NCBI GenBank assembly: GCA_025618425.1
Contig: CM046846.1
Coordinates: 27,720,499-27,784,498 of the forward strand
Source: Heliocidaris tuberculata
Lineage: Eukaryota > Echinodermata > Echinoidea > Camarodonta > Echinometridae
Direction of reading: 5' to 3'
Length of the DNA stretch: 64,000 nt
Each line of letters starts with the position of its first letter. Position 1 is the first letter of the stretch. The notes beneath the pieces are model-generated. The model did not search any database, was not told the origin of the DNA, and worked only from the letters and a program-made list of their open reading frames with translations. Of this stretch, positions 37,301 through 49,624 are shown piece by piece. The position numbers and the translations under genes were made by a program.

Positions 37301-40300
37301 GTGTGTGTGTAGCGAGTTATGTTACTTAGAGTTTTTGTTTGTTTTAGTAGATTTCTATCTAGTCTAGATTCTAACTAAAGTTAGATCTAACTGTTAATGT
37401 TAGACCTAGTAACAGTTAACTGTCAGACTCTAGTCTCTACTTCAAACGTTACCGTAGATCTAACGTTAAGAGTCAGAGACTCACTGTCAGTAGACCTGTC
37501 CAGTAGAATAGACCGAAAAATCAATCTTAGATCAACACATTTAGTTAACGTTAGATCTAATGTTAAATCAGGGCTGTCAACCCTCTCGCATTTGGAGGGA
37601 GTCTCACGTCACGACGCTAATTCTCCGCTCTCCCGCCAAGCATGTAAATCTCCCGCTTTATGAAAAAAACCTCCCTCCAAACGTGTAAAATGATAGCTTG
37701 ACAGAGATTTTTGGACTTCAAAAGAGACCCCAAAATGCTGAGGACCTTTTTTTTTTTAATTTTTTTTTTTGCTTGTCAGAGATTTTTGGACTTCAAAAGA
37801 GACCCCCCAAAAATGGAGGGCAGGTAAGAGAAAAAAAAATCACGAATCTCCCTCCAAGCAGTTCCCCAAAGTTGACAGCCCTGTGGTTAAATGTTGGGTC
37901 CTATGTCTACATGTACGTTAGGTCTAACGTTAGATTTAACAATAGATAGTTAGAATCTGATTTGGGGACATCATCCGCTGAGATGATGCTCGTACAAGGG
38001 TGATTAACAGACTATAAAAACGCTAATATTCCATCTAGGCCTAACAAGTTAACATTAACAGTGTACTTGGTTAGACATCTAACTTCGATCTAGCTTGTTA
38101 TGTCTAACTGTAAAGTAGTCTAAAACATTCCAAAACAGACCCTACTTTAGTTCTGATACTAACTAATGTTAGTTAGTGATGGACAAGTTTATAGCTCGAG
38201 AACTCCCTGAGATGTCACAACAAACATAACGGTAGATCTAAGATAGCGTTATCTAACTTAAGTTAGAGTCTATGATCTATTCCTTTTCAATTTTCTTAAT
38301 ATGAAAGGATTAAACATAGATCTAACAAGTTACAAGTAACTTATCTTTAGCTTAGCACCAAAAAAAAAAAGGGGGGCATATCATTTCCTATCATGTAGAT
38401 ACCAAATTCATTCCAAACTGCTAATGGGATCACATTTTTAGTTTGAATATAACCTGTGCGTTAAAAAAATGCGTCCATTTTTTTGATGATTATTCAGTAT
38501 AAAAACAGCTGTCAGCTGACAGATGTGACCATGTTGACCAACAAAGTTAGACCTAATGTTTTTTAGCTTGAATTTAACATCAAGTCAAAAGGTTTTCTAC
38601 TCACCAATTTTTTGAGGCATTATCCATTCTTTAACCGATGTAGATCTCCAGATAATCTAAATTTACAGTGTAGATCTTGCCAGTAAAGAATTGAAACGGG
38701 TAACTTTAGACTGCACTGTCATATCATGTCTAGATCATAGGCCTATAGCCTGCGTTATATAGTATGCAAATACAATAAGCACCGAAAATGCGCTTTGTGC
38801 TGCGCGGATGCGCGCTTTAAGCAAACGTTACACACGTACAGCGCTTAGTAAAAATGCGTATCACCGGGGCGAACAAATAACCGTCCACAGTGATGTGTGG
38901 ACTTAAAAAGTAGCGTATACTGCAAAGGGCAAATAACTATGGATATTTATGTCACCCCTTGTCACCCACCCCCCTCCCCCAGTTTGAAAGCCAAGAAAAA
39001 AAGAATAAAATAGGCCTAGATACATGTGGACTTAATCAATTAAAAACAAATTCCATCCTAGATCTTTTTTTTTTGCAATTTCTAGAAACATGTACAAAAT
39101 GTACAATTCCACCACTTCCCCTGTTTTTCATTAAGAAACAGGTTATGTGTTTCATTGAATCAGACCTAATCACAGCATTTATAAAGAATTATAAAAGTTA
39201 TGCAGGAAAAAACAAAAGCAAAAGGAGTATGTAACAGTTAAAAAAAACGAAGCCTGGTAGCTACATAATACATTTTCAGATTGCCACTAGTCACTTTATC
39301 TCACAATAAATTAATGACAAGGTAATGCCCTTGGCCTTGACAAGTTGCGGATCTTCTATCCATCACATAAATGAGCTCTACTGATCATGTGCAGTAGATT
39401 CTCCATGGTAATTAAACCTGGGCAGGGCATTTAACCTAGGGTTAAATTTTAAACCTAGGTTTAACTAAACCTATCAGAATACCTAATAGAGTTGAACTAC
39501 TTTTAGACTGGAGGTGAGGTTAAAATGTACTTAAGTTAACCTAGGGTTAAAGGCACTGATTAACTGTGCCCAGGACTGAAAAAAAAAAATCACTGTTCCA
39601 GCTAATGTTGTAATCATAATTGCAAACCTTAAGCTCAGGCAGGAATTGCCTGAGTTTTATAAGCTGATCGTTCGTTTATGTATCAAGATATTTACAATTG
39701 AACATTGATGTCGGGATAGAGTACCACCGAACCCTAAAGAACTCTTACGGTTGGCATACCTCGCTCTATCACAGAATACCGTACGGGCTGGAAACCCGCT
39801 CTGAAATCGCCGAGCGCTGGTGCTTGGTTTTTGTGACTGCAGCGCAGCGAAGAAGCCGAGCGACTTGCGCTAGCGATTGATCGCGATTTTCTCTTTTTTA
39901 GGATAGTAAACATATCCTTAATTATATATGTAGTTAGAGGACTGCACACAATTCACTGGCATTTGAGCTGATTTTACAATTTTTCACAAATTTAATCAAT
40001 CACTTTAACTTTAGTCTAGGGTAACTTTAGTCTAGGGTCAAATTTAACCTGCTATCAGAATACCGGCCATTTTGTCTAATAACCGCTTGGTCTAATTAAC
40101 ATTAAAGTACATCAACATCTCCTGCCTGAGAGCAGGGTTAGAGACTGTAACCATACCCTGCATAATGCATCTGATTTGTCCCTGCTTAGGATAAGAACTG
40201 AGAGGTACCGAAATTCCCCTATCCCGTCTTTCATTCGATGTCTGAATAATAAGTAGAGGTTTTTTCCCACTATAAGCATGTATTACAGGTATTTCAGCAA

Positions 40301-40415
40301 TATACATGTAAGTGCAATACTTCCTGTCATGATGATTGTCATTCGATTCATTTTTCGTTCATTACCACATGTATTTTTGTTGTTGTACTCACTTCCTTAT
40401 TCCTCTTCTCTCTTT

Positions 40416-40449
<34 letters not shown>

Positions 40450-43400
40450 TCTTTCGCGTTTTCTTTCCCTCCCCCTTCCCCTCTCTATCTCTCTCTGCTC
40501 TCTCTTTGTCCCTTTCCCTCTTCTCTCTCAGTCTATTCCTTCTTTTTCCCCTCTCTCTCTCTCTCTCTCTGTATGTCTCTTTTATGTATACATGTCTCTT
40601 CTTCTCTATCTCTGTATGGATGATGATTTCCAGTATGTACAACATTGACCAAACTCATTATATATGCTGCTCTTACTGTAACCAATGATACATGTTTCTA
40701 AAGACTTTCAAATTCCTCTTTGTGCAATATGTTACATTTCAATTCAATATGTTACATTTAAATTTCACTGTACTCACATCACAGTTTTGATCAATATCAG
40801 CATAGTGCCATGACTCCATTTTTAGAATTTTTAAATTGTCAAATTTTAAGTATTAATGAATATGCATGAACTTTTATTAACATTAATTGCTATTTTTGTC
40901 CCCGCCGAACGAAGTTCGCGAGGGGACTATGAAACGGACTCCGTTCGTGTGTGCGTGTGTGTGTGTGTGTGTGGGTGTGTGTGTGTGTGTGTGTGTGTAT
41001 CCGTCCGTCCGTCCGTCCGTCCGTCTGTCCGTGTGTGCTCAAATGTTAGAAAATGCTACTTCTCCGTCATTTCTTGGCCGATTTTGATTCTGATTGTTTT
41101 ATCTGATAGGGCTGGGTGGGGGCTTCCAAACTTCTACACAGAATTTTGAAATTCATTAATTATGCAAATTTATGCAAATTTATTCAAAATTGACGAAAAA
41201 TGCTACTTCTCTATTTCACATCGGATTTTGATTCCGATTGTTTTATCTGATAGGGCTGGGTGGGGGCTATCAAACTTCTACACAGAATTTTGAAATTCAT
41301 TAATTATGCAAATTTATGCAAATTTATTCAAAATTGACGAAAAATGCTACTTCTCCTCTATTTCACATCGGATTTTGATTCCGATTGTTTTATCTGATAG
41401 GGCTGGGTGGGGGCTTCCAAACTTCTACACAGAATTTTGAAATTCATTATTCATGCAAATCTATGCAAATTTATTCAAAATAGCTGAAGGTTCATAATGT
41501 TTTCATGTTATATATTTCAGTTGTATACATGCATTGTTGGTATTCTCTTCTTTTGCATGCAGTAACATTATTATTTTATTCACTAAAGTTTTTCACTGAA
41601 GTTTTAAGGTTCAGGCTAGTTAATTTCCACAGATCTGCACTTCTGGCGGGGACATTTATTACGCATTGCGTAATTTACTCTTTCACTTGTTTTGATATGT
41701 AATACTTAATCAATTTCATTTACAGTATCTCTTTGCTTTTCATTTATTATTATTCCATATGTGGTAGGCCTTTCTTCAGTACATTCTATTCTCTTGACAT
41801 AGTAATTTATTGTTTTTGCCTCTTTATTTTTGATGATTTTGATTTAATATATACATTACATGTATATTTATTTTGATACATTTTCTATTTGGTATGTTTG
41901 TATATATGCATTTGAATATAGTTTTTTAAAACAATAATTGAATATATGGGTAATTCCATGAAAATGTCCACTTTTGGTGAGAAAACAAAGTTTATTTTGA
42001 ACATTTTCCTTTTATGTCACTTGAATATGCATGATTTGAACTTTATGGAACAATATTCAGTTTTTTTAATTTTTGAATATTTTGACCCAAAATGGCCATT
42101 TTTTAACCCAAATATGAAATTACACAATTTTATGGCAAAATATGGTTAATTACATATTGAGTCATTTTTAGAAATTTCATCTGTTATAATAATAAAGACA
42201 ACCAAATCTAGTTAGTACTAGGGGGAATTTTATATCTATATACAAAAATTTTAAAAATATTGATATTCTTGTGATTTAATGGCGGTCAAAGGTCAAATGG
42301 ATTTTTGTCCCGTCTGTCACGTTTTTTAAGGTACTTTTTGCATTTACAATAAATTAGACCATTGTTTTTGAATAAAATTTTGCAGTCTTGCTCTTTGGTA
42401 GGGGGGAAATTCATTTCTACTGCTAACTTAGCAGAATTCGATATTATGAAGATAATTATCAATCTTAAAGTAATGTCCCGTCTGTCATGTTTGTCATCTA
42501 CAGCAAAAATATGTATGGATGGGACTACATGAAAATTTTCCGACGGATGAAAATTAAAATCCTTTTGCTATTATGTTTCATGATATTAAAGATGACCTTT
42601 TAACCCCTTTAGAACATGAGAATAAGGTATTTAATGCTGGAAATTTGATTGTCTTTAAAAATTCTATTTTGTGTACAATCTCAATGTGTCCCGTCTGTCA
42701 CGTTTTTATTGTCCCGTCTGTCACGCCCACTTTTTGGCATTTTCCTCCAAAAGTAAGATGAAATTTCAAATGTATACTAGCAGATTTCAAAAAGGTACCA
42801 ACAAGTGATAACATGAATACACATATTTTGTTTCAAGATTTTCCAGTGAGGAGAGCTTAGTCGAAAAGTATCGAAGCAGAAATGGCTTGGTAAATTCATG
42901 TCCCGTCTGTCACGCTGAACTTGAAGCCCCACCCACAATTTGTGGGAGGGGCTTGAAAAAAAAATTTCCCCCCATTTTGTTGACCAAACCCTATAGATCA
43001 CATCTCTACATCAAATTAAGCATCACTTTTAAATGAAATATGAAATATCAAGTAAAAACATAAAAATGTGAGGGTTGGATGTCCCGTCTGTCACGCTGGA
43101 ATTACCCATATATGACATGTCTGTAAACTCACATTGTTAGTCTTTGGACTTTTGGCTGAGATTAAATAAAACCGAATTGAATTTGAATTTAATAATCGCT
43201 TGGTCCAATTACCATTTGATCTAATAACTGTTTGGTCTAATCATTATTTGGTCTAATAACCAATTGGTCTAATAATAAGCATGAGGCAAAAGCTGGCCAT
43301 CTGCGACCCTAGGACGTCAATATGTACTGTATAGTTTTAAATGTTAGATCCAGATTTTGTACGTCAATCAATTTAAGCACGTTCCACAGTTAAATGTCCA

Positions 43401-46400
43401 TGTCATTTTTACCGAACTTTGCATGCAGTTAATTTGGGTCATGAGAAGCCCAAATATGCATAGAAAATTATAGGTTCATGTGCTTACTTTTTTTATATGG
43501 GACACTGAAGTATGTCATGATTGGAAGTCGGGTAGAATGACGTCATCGCAGCATTTTGTCATGTACAAATCCCCATTATTCTTTCAAATTCCATGTTGTT
43601 ATCATCAAATTTTCCAGGTTGTAGAGAAATATATCCTGAAGGAGAAGAAAGTTTTAAAAAGGGGGATCCATGCACTCGTTTTTGTGCTAGCAGCGCCCCC
43701 AGGTGGCAAAAGTCAAAAACTTGCAAAACTCGCAAAAAATGGCTGGGAATCTGTCTAGGAATGGAATTAGTTCGAAATAAAGCTACTGTATACTCGAAAT
43801 CCATGCCATATTCGTCAGACTTTCCAAATTTACATGTATAGAGAAAAGTAAACTGAAGTAGGAGGAAGTTTTAGAAGGGCGATCCATACTCTTGTTTCTA
43901 TGCTAGCCCAGCCATCGGTTGGAGGAAGAAGTCAAAAACTTGCAAAACTCACGGAAAACTGGCTGGTTCCTTAATGCATTATCTCTCAAACAGTCTGAGC
44001 CAATAACTTCAAACTTGGTTCTTGTATGCATCACCATATTGAGATGAACAGATAAGATTTTTGTTTATGTAGGTGAAAGATCATAGAGGTCAATATGTCA
44101 GATATTAAAGATTTGTTAGTTTTGTTATTGCCATATCTTAACTAGGTTGTATGCATGACTAGGAAGAAATGAAGTGTTCAGATTTTTGGTCTCTTATGTC
44201 GAAGGCCAAAGTGGTCAATTAACATGTTATTGTAGGCTTCTTATTCTGGTTACTACAGTATGTAAAGAATAGTTTGAGTCATAACTGGATTTAGGCGAAA
44301 GCTTGTAGGAGACACATTTGCATTCATCTTGTTTATACCTCAAAATCTGACCTATCTGCTCTCTTAAGACATAGACTCCTATTCTCATTTTATGTACTTG
44401 TAAATCAGCCATGATTTTTTTTTAAAACATCTTAGGCAAGAAATATTCTCACTCTTGTAATTGTGATCTTATTAACATGCAGCTGTGCAAAATTTCTTTT
44501 TCTTTCAGGAACCGAGTCTCGTGTCGGAATACAGACGCAATCAGCTACTCTCAGAACTACGTAAGAAGATTAGACGTGACAACACACGTAATGAAGACAG
44601 TTCATCAGAAGAAGAGCCCAAGCAACCTCGAAAGACCAAAACTATGCGGGGAAACAAACTAGCAGGCAAGGAAACAAGAACAATTGAAATAGGATGGATG
44701 CATGAGGGACAACAAGTTCGCAAACAGACTGGAGGTGGAACTAGAAAAATTAGTGTTGCCAAAACTGCAGTCTCTCACGACATCATAGAGCATGCCATCA
44801 ATTTGTTCTTTCCTGAAGGATTGTCGAAAAGAGGCATAAAACTAGAAGATGTTGATGTTCACCTTTGTGACTTCAGTATGAACGATACCTCACAGACACA
44901 ATCAGTAGGAGAAACCTATGAGAAAGAAAAGCCCAGTGGCATATTAAGGTGGTACCTGTCTACAAGGATTAAGGTCCCTGCTACAAAGGCATCACTTTTG
45001 ACTGAGGAACACAAATCTGTTCAGAATACAGATAAAGAAGCAGTCGCCTCGAAATTGGAGATCCCTGTAAAGTCATCAGCATCTGCTAAGGAACTTCAGT
45101 GCATCCTGACTGAAAATGAAAAAGCAACATTATCACCCCAAACGAGCATTTTTGTTCAAACATCTAAGACATCAGCCAGAGCAGATGAACCTAGGTCTGT
45201 ACAGACTGCAGAAAGGGCAACATCACCCCATACAGTTATTTCATCCAAGTCAGGACTTTACCCTGTAATCAAAGGAGATGTCTGCATGTCTCAAGATCCA
45301 CTCAACATCTCATATTCTAAGGATGTCCATTCGCTTTACTCTGACAATGTCAGCCAATGTACAGCCTCCTCAAGGTCTCAGTGCATTTACAAGGATGATC
45401 ACGAAAATGATGGTCCACAAGACATAGATGGTGTATATGATCCTCTCCAAAATGGATACAGGGTCTCAGACATATCAAAGAAGGATATGGTATTCGTCAC
45501 ACTGAATGATGCATCATGTGATGGCCAAGAATCGCTGTACACATTTCCATCCATTGCAGGAGCCGAAAGCTCAGACCCCTACCTCATCCTACACCACCCT
45601 AACGAAGTTTGGGGATTTGAAGAGGGTAAACTGATCCTTGCAATAGTGACCCATCATCACAATAATAACGGGGTCTCATATGAATGGTTCTGTGATGGGG
45701 AGCCAGTTTACTGCAGTGGCTGCGTAATGCAAGTAAATACACCAGGCCTGTACCATTGCAGGGTAAGAGCAGTCATTCAAGTAGAAGGTGAAGAACCAAA
45801 GGAGTTTTCAAGAGACTCTCATCATATTCAAATCGTGAGAGTCTCAGAGTCTGACAGGACTCACTTCACATTATCAGACACACTCAGGAATAAAAGTGAC
45901 AGTAACCCGGAAGATCTGCTACCTGACAAGGCCATGCAAGTCCCACAAGCGAATGTCAACCAAAATACACAAGACAGCTTTTGTCAGCCAATCAACTCTT
46001 CAGATGTAACCTGCGACTTCACAGAGCCAATCAACAGTGGCTCTTATGGGGAAGTGTTTAAAGGCACCTTGAAAGGAGCTGCTGTTGCCATAAAGAAAAT
46101 AAGGATGAAAAAAGGAAAACGGCCAGACAGGCTGATCTTGAAAGAAGCAGCTATTCACCAAAGGATAGCACACCAAAACATAGTGAAATTTATGGGCACG
46201 TATATGGATCAGTGTCATGTATTTATCGTCACCGAATATGTAGAAGGCAACAACATGGATGAGATTATATACTCAGGAGCTGATCCAGTAGACAGAGAAG
46301 CAAAAATCTCTGTGGCCATCGGTGTGCTTGAGGGGGTCAACTATCTACATAGTCGAAATCCACAGATAATACACCAAGATATCAAACCTGCAAACATCCT

Positions 46401-46818
46401 CATCGATACAAATCTTTCACCAAAGATTTGTGACCTCGGCCTCGCCAGGACAAAATCGTACAGTGTAGCATCAACTTCCAGCGGGCTTCATGCAGTTGGC
46501 ACCCTGGAGTATATGCCTCCAGAAGTGCTGCTGCACTGTGGCAGAAGCTCAGCTTACTCAGATATGTGGTCTCTTGGGCTAACACTTATGGAGTGGCTGA
46601 CATACAGAGACCCTTGGAACCTGCAGGAGCAGGAGGAGGAACCTGGAATATATATTAGGGACTCTATGCAGAGGAAAGATCTGCCAGCAGTGTTCAGAAG
46701 TCATTCAATCGCACTTCTGGTTCCGTGCATGGACTATGTTCCTGCAAATCGGCCAACAGCATTTCAGCTGCTCAAACGTTTCCAGTGTCCATCATGCACT
46801 CATGACTTGCTAGGCTAA
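34349..46818 (+). CDS. Cargo gene: conserved N-terminal block, Ig-like domain, TKL-like kinase domain (798 aa)
   Basis: Exon 1 (34349-34435, 29 codons, ending KSKRMR) and exon 2 (44509-46818) join in phase 0 across a 10.07-kb intron. The acceptor CTTTCAG at 44502-44508 shows that in-frame codons before 44509 are intronic. Residues 87-145 (TIEIGWM, GGGTRKISV, NLFFPEG, LEDVDVHLCDFS) form a compact block whose family I cannot name. Residues ~150-380 are low-complexity S/T/K-rich. An Ig-like domain spans about 385-478 (W422, Y444-x-C446). The kinase covers ~534-790: G-loop SGSYGEVF at 539-546, VAIK lysine K558, HQD at 651-653 instead of HRD, N658, DLG at 671-673 instead of DFG, PPE at 699-701. 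The main catalytic residues are kept, so activity is plausible. There is no signal peptide or membrane segment, so an intracellular protein is likely. Its place inside the transposon suggests cargo, although a captured host gene is possible. Confidence 0.82.
34779..34903. repeat. Long hairpin with telomere-like CCCCTA core
   Basis: Arms GGCGCTAATGCACTTTCGTA and TACGAAAGTGCATTAGCGCC are perfect inverses. The loop side holds (CCCCTA)n on the left and (TAGGGG)n on the right, so even the core folds. It lies 350 bp into the cargo gene intron. Confidence 0.85.
35239..35262. repeat. C-homopolymer (~22-23)
   Basis: Long C run, intronic; likely unstable in assembly. Further G runs of this kind lie at 36005-36026 and 36189-36208. 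Confidence 0.85.
35585..35860 (+). repeat. Degenerate minisatellite TTTGGTCTAATAACCA
   Basis: About fifteen ~16-18-bp units alternating GGTCTAAT or CGTCTAAT with AACCA or ATCACTT. The same unit returns at 36393-36427 (inverted), 40072-40095 and 43187-43276, always near other repeat borders in this intron. Confidence 0.8.
37569..37883. mobile_element. hAT-like MITE, CAGGGCTGTCAAC ends
   Basis: CAGGGCTGTCAAC at the left and GTTGACAGCCCTG at the right. Flanks TGTTAAAT and TGGTTAAA are similar but not an exact 8-bp duplication. Inside, GAGATTTTTGGACTTCAAAA occurs twice in tandem (37702 and 37779). Confidence 0.75.
39551..40004. mobile_element. TTAA-flanked MITE, copy 2 (454 bp)
   Basis: TTAA at 39547-39550 and 40005-40008. 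Collinear with 21969-22450 except for a ~33-bp deletion just after AGGATAGTAAAC. Few substitutions over the rest, so the two copies are of similar recent age. Confidence 0.8.
40402..40580. repeat. (CT)n-rich tract
   Basis: Runs of TCTCTC with CCCTTTCCC interruptions. The overlapping frames on both strands are low-complexity. Confidence 0.85.
40897..41480. repeat. CCGAACGAAGTTCGCGAGGGG border, (TG)n/(CCGT)n and three ~145-bp units
   Basis: A palindrome CGAACGAAGTTCG is followed by (TG)n, then six CCGT units (41001-41028). After this come three tandem units containing TAGGGCTGGGTGGGGGCT at 41108, 41252 and 41399 and TATGCAAATTTATGCAAATT. Together this looks like the end of a dispersed repeat family. 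Confidence 0.75.
41942..43113. mobile_element. 1.17-kb TIR element carrying six copies of GTCCCGTCTGTCACG
   Basis: Ends ATATATGGGTAATTCCA and TGGAATTACCCATATAT are perfect inverses. Inside, GTCCCGTCTGTCACG starts at 42307, 42475 (one change), 42688, 42711, 42900 and 43081, irregularly spaced. No coding capacity. Confidence 0.75.
43187..43276 (+). repeat. TTTGGTCTAATAACCA minisatellite, second block
   Basis: Five to six units of the motif described at 35585-35860, in the same orientation. Confidence 0.75.
43560..44400. repeat. Diverged dispersed repeat, partly duplicated
   Basis: A ~240-bp unit recurs with changes (GTTTTAAAAAGGGGGATCCA at ~43650, GTTTTAGAAGGGCGATCCAT at ~43870, then GTGCTAGC/ATGCTAGC). 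44200-44330 is the inverse of sequence at 62930-63060 outside the giant element (GGTCAATTAACATGTTAT against ACATGTTAATTGACC). Confidence 0.65.
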
Positions 46819-49450
46819 ATTATCTTATGGTATGTCTCATTGGTATGTCTGTGTTTGACATTATTTCTCCAGGGCTAATAACCTCTTGACATGTATGCAA
46901 GTTGAGATACATTTCATTTCTACAAGTATGTAATGACACCTATAGATCTACAAATATTTTAAGCTCCTATGAACAAAGGCCATTTTTATGGTTGAAATAT
47001 ACAAAATCCAGACTTGACAAGAATTGGTATTTGTTCCACAGGTAATAGCAAAGTTGGAAGTCATGAAAATGCCTTAAAATTTTCAATTTTTTTTCAGTAA
47101 AAGACAATTTATGAAAGAACAGGTTTCGTTCCCTTTATGTACTTATGTATCTCATCACTATTTTTATGCTCCAGTGACTTCACTAAATGTTTTGAAACAT
47201 CAAGTTTGGCAAGTTTTTAATTCAAGCCGTCTTCCATTGTAAGCCATACAGTTGTGATGGGATATGTCGTGCCGTACAGAAAACAAAGCCAATTTGTTAC
47301 AAATTACCTTTAAATGATCAGAAAACAAAAAATTCTCAGCCTTCTCAAGACTCAGCTATGCTGTTACCAGCCAGAACCGATACCAATTTTTGTCAATCAT
47401 GGAATTTGATCCATCATGCTCACTCGAGGGTAAAATATTGTTACATGTTTTGATGTCTTTTGATAGGGAAGAGACCCTAAGCTAGCCATAGGTATGAACA
47501 TTTATGAACATATTTTGCAGTATTCATTTAGGGAGGCTTTTTGCAACTGTCAACTTTTAACAGTTCTCCATTTTGCAAATACCAGGCAGAATAAATATAA
47601 GATCAAGTCCGAATTGTGCGCCTTTCATAAAAGTCCTTTTGCTCACTTAAAACTCAAAATGTCACCAGAATTGTCATATGAGAGAAGAGATCCTAAGCTA
47701 TTCATAAGCTTGAAAATTTCCTATATATTTCGTGAGATCTTTTCCCACTTAACTTTTTTCTCACACGCACTGTATTTTTACCAGTATGAACCTTCAATGG
47801 TATGATTGTCATTGCATTATCTATAAAGCAGTTAAATTGTTGCAAGTCAGAAGTGGAGGACAAGCCTTTCATAATACAGTGCATTTCAACGACAAAAGAA
47901 ATATACACTTTGAAAATATCTTGAAGAAATGACAAGTTCTCATTTTCCATATTTTTTTTTGCTTATCAATTATGAGTTAGGGTCTCTTTAATCGCATGAC
48001 ACTATGAGTATTGTTACTTGTTACGCATGAGTGAACACTTTCTTCCTTTGGAAAACTAAAAAAAAAATTGGTTTGCGATAAAAATGCGCGATCAAACTGA
48101 ATATACATGTATGGCAGTAAATGCATGTACTCTGCGAACTAGCTATCAGTCATTGATTTGACCATTCATATGATCCTTAACTCCAGAAATCAATGAATTG
48201 GGGTTCGATCTGGGCAGCTGCCGTGATGTACACCTGTGGGACATTATATTGGGTTTTTTTTCCTGGACCCTCAAGGAGGACATAAAAGTACCTTCACCCG
48301 ATGCTGCCTACACCACCGCCCTGTTGTGTGCAATGTTTTGTGTGTGTGTGTGGGAGGGGGGGATAGGGGCGTGTCCAGCTAGGCGACAGTTGAGGGATGG
48401 AATTGTTCAAATTATTGAAAGCTGAAAAGCGCCTGAACAATTCTTACCTGGTGTGCATTTTGCTCCAAGTCAAGAATGAAGCATTTTTTGCGAGTTTTCC
48501 CAAAAAGCCAGTGCTCACTCCAGAGTGACATACACGTATAATCATTACAGTGTCATCCAATGAAATGGACCCTATTCCAAAACCTTATTAGGAAAACACC
48601 TCAAGATATTGCGTCTATTTTGGAGATATTTTCAAAGTGTGTACATATACTTTTATGTATGCCCTGTATGTTAATGTTCATACTTTGATATCAGTATGCA
48701 CAGAAATGTAAGATCAATCTTGAAGCAATTCATTCTAATGTGTCCAAGTATACTTTTTATATAGTTCAATCGTGCACTTATATTCAGATGGTCCTACAAC
48801 TCAGGGGGGGGGGGGGGGGCAACTGGGACACTGGAACACTTTCTTGTACTATGATAGACATTGTAAATTTCAAAGATTTTGCCAAAATTTGTCCCAAGAA
48901 ATAGATTTAAAGAAAAACTATATTGAATTAGAGAGATAATTATATTTGGAGTGGATATGTCCTATAAAACAAAGTCAAGATCATTGAAGTATGAATGACC
49001 CCTCAGTACCCTTTGCTGGCAGGCTAAAAAAAAACTTTATTGCAAGTGATGAAGTCATGCGGCTATTTTCAAGTCATTTCGTAAATCTATGTCTGATATT
49101 ACCATAGGATGATCATTAATTTAATGAGCATGACTTCTTTTCTTTTATAAAAAAACAGCTCAATATTATTATCCGAACAGTTTGGCAAAAACAAGTTCAT
49201 ATAGCAGAGGCATGTAAACTTTCTTGATCCCATAACATTTGTTCCTATTTGTAACATACATTTAAGCAGAGCCACTAGCTGCCATTCTTAGTATGTTAAT
49301 CTATTATAAGAAGAAAACCACTGACACTTATGTGTACAATAAGTTCCAACCTATACAGGGAAAAGTATTTGATGTTTTAGTCAAGTACATCTCATAAGCA
49401 AAAAAACCACTGCTATTTTCTGTGTTTTAAACATTTTGTAGTACAAACCT

Positions 49451-49597
49451 GGGCCCTCTTGCATAAAAAGTTGCGATTAAACGCAACTCAAAAAATTAAA
49501 CGCAAGTCCCAAATACGCGATCCTGATTGGTTGAAAATCGAGTTGCATTTAATTTTTGGAGTTGCGTTTAATCGCAACTTTTTATGCAAGAGGGCCC
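49451..49597. mobile_element. Near-perfect foldback with GGGCCCTCTTGCATAAAAAG ends
   Basis: Left arm GGGCCCTCTTGCATAAAAAG then TTGCGATTAAACGCAACTC; the right arm is its inverse with one or two changes. Spacer about 55 bp, including CTGATTGGTTGAAAAT. Probably a distant relative of the GGGCC-ended foldbacks near the sarcoglycan gene. Confidence 0.8.
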
Positions 49598-49624
49598 TGG
49601 ACACGGGAAAGCCCATCCGCTTTT

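Larger units (their letters stand above)
36837..40068. mobile_element. TIR element (GGCC.GWATTCTGATAGC ends) with nested insertions
   Basis: Left end GGCCCGAATTCTGATAGCTG, right end (inverted) GGCCGGTATTCTGATAGCAG, followed on both sides by TTAAC/GTTAAA-rich sub-repeats. A partial inner end TATCAGAATACC at 39473-39484 suggests two related elements back to back. The interior includes a hAT-like MITE (37569-37883) and a TTAA MITE (39551-40004). No transposase frame. Confidence 0.6.

Noticed and set aside
38959..39234. 91-aa plus-strand frame in the cargo intron
   Set aside because: AT-rich, no recognisable domain, and inside a nested repeat.
44485..44508. Start of the kinase ORF at 44485
   Set aside because: The first codon is GTG and the stretch ends in a classic pyrimidine-AG acceptor, so these codons are intronic; the true start is at 34349.
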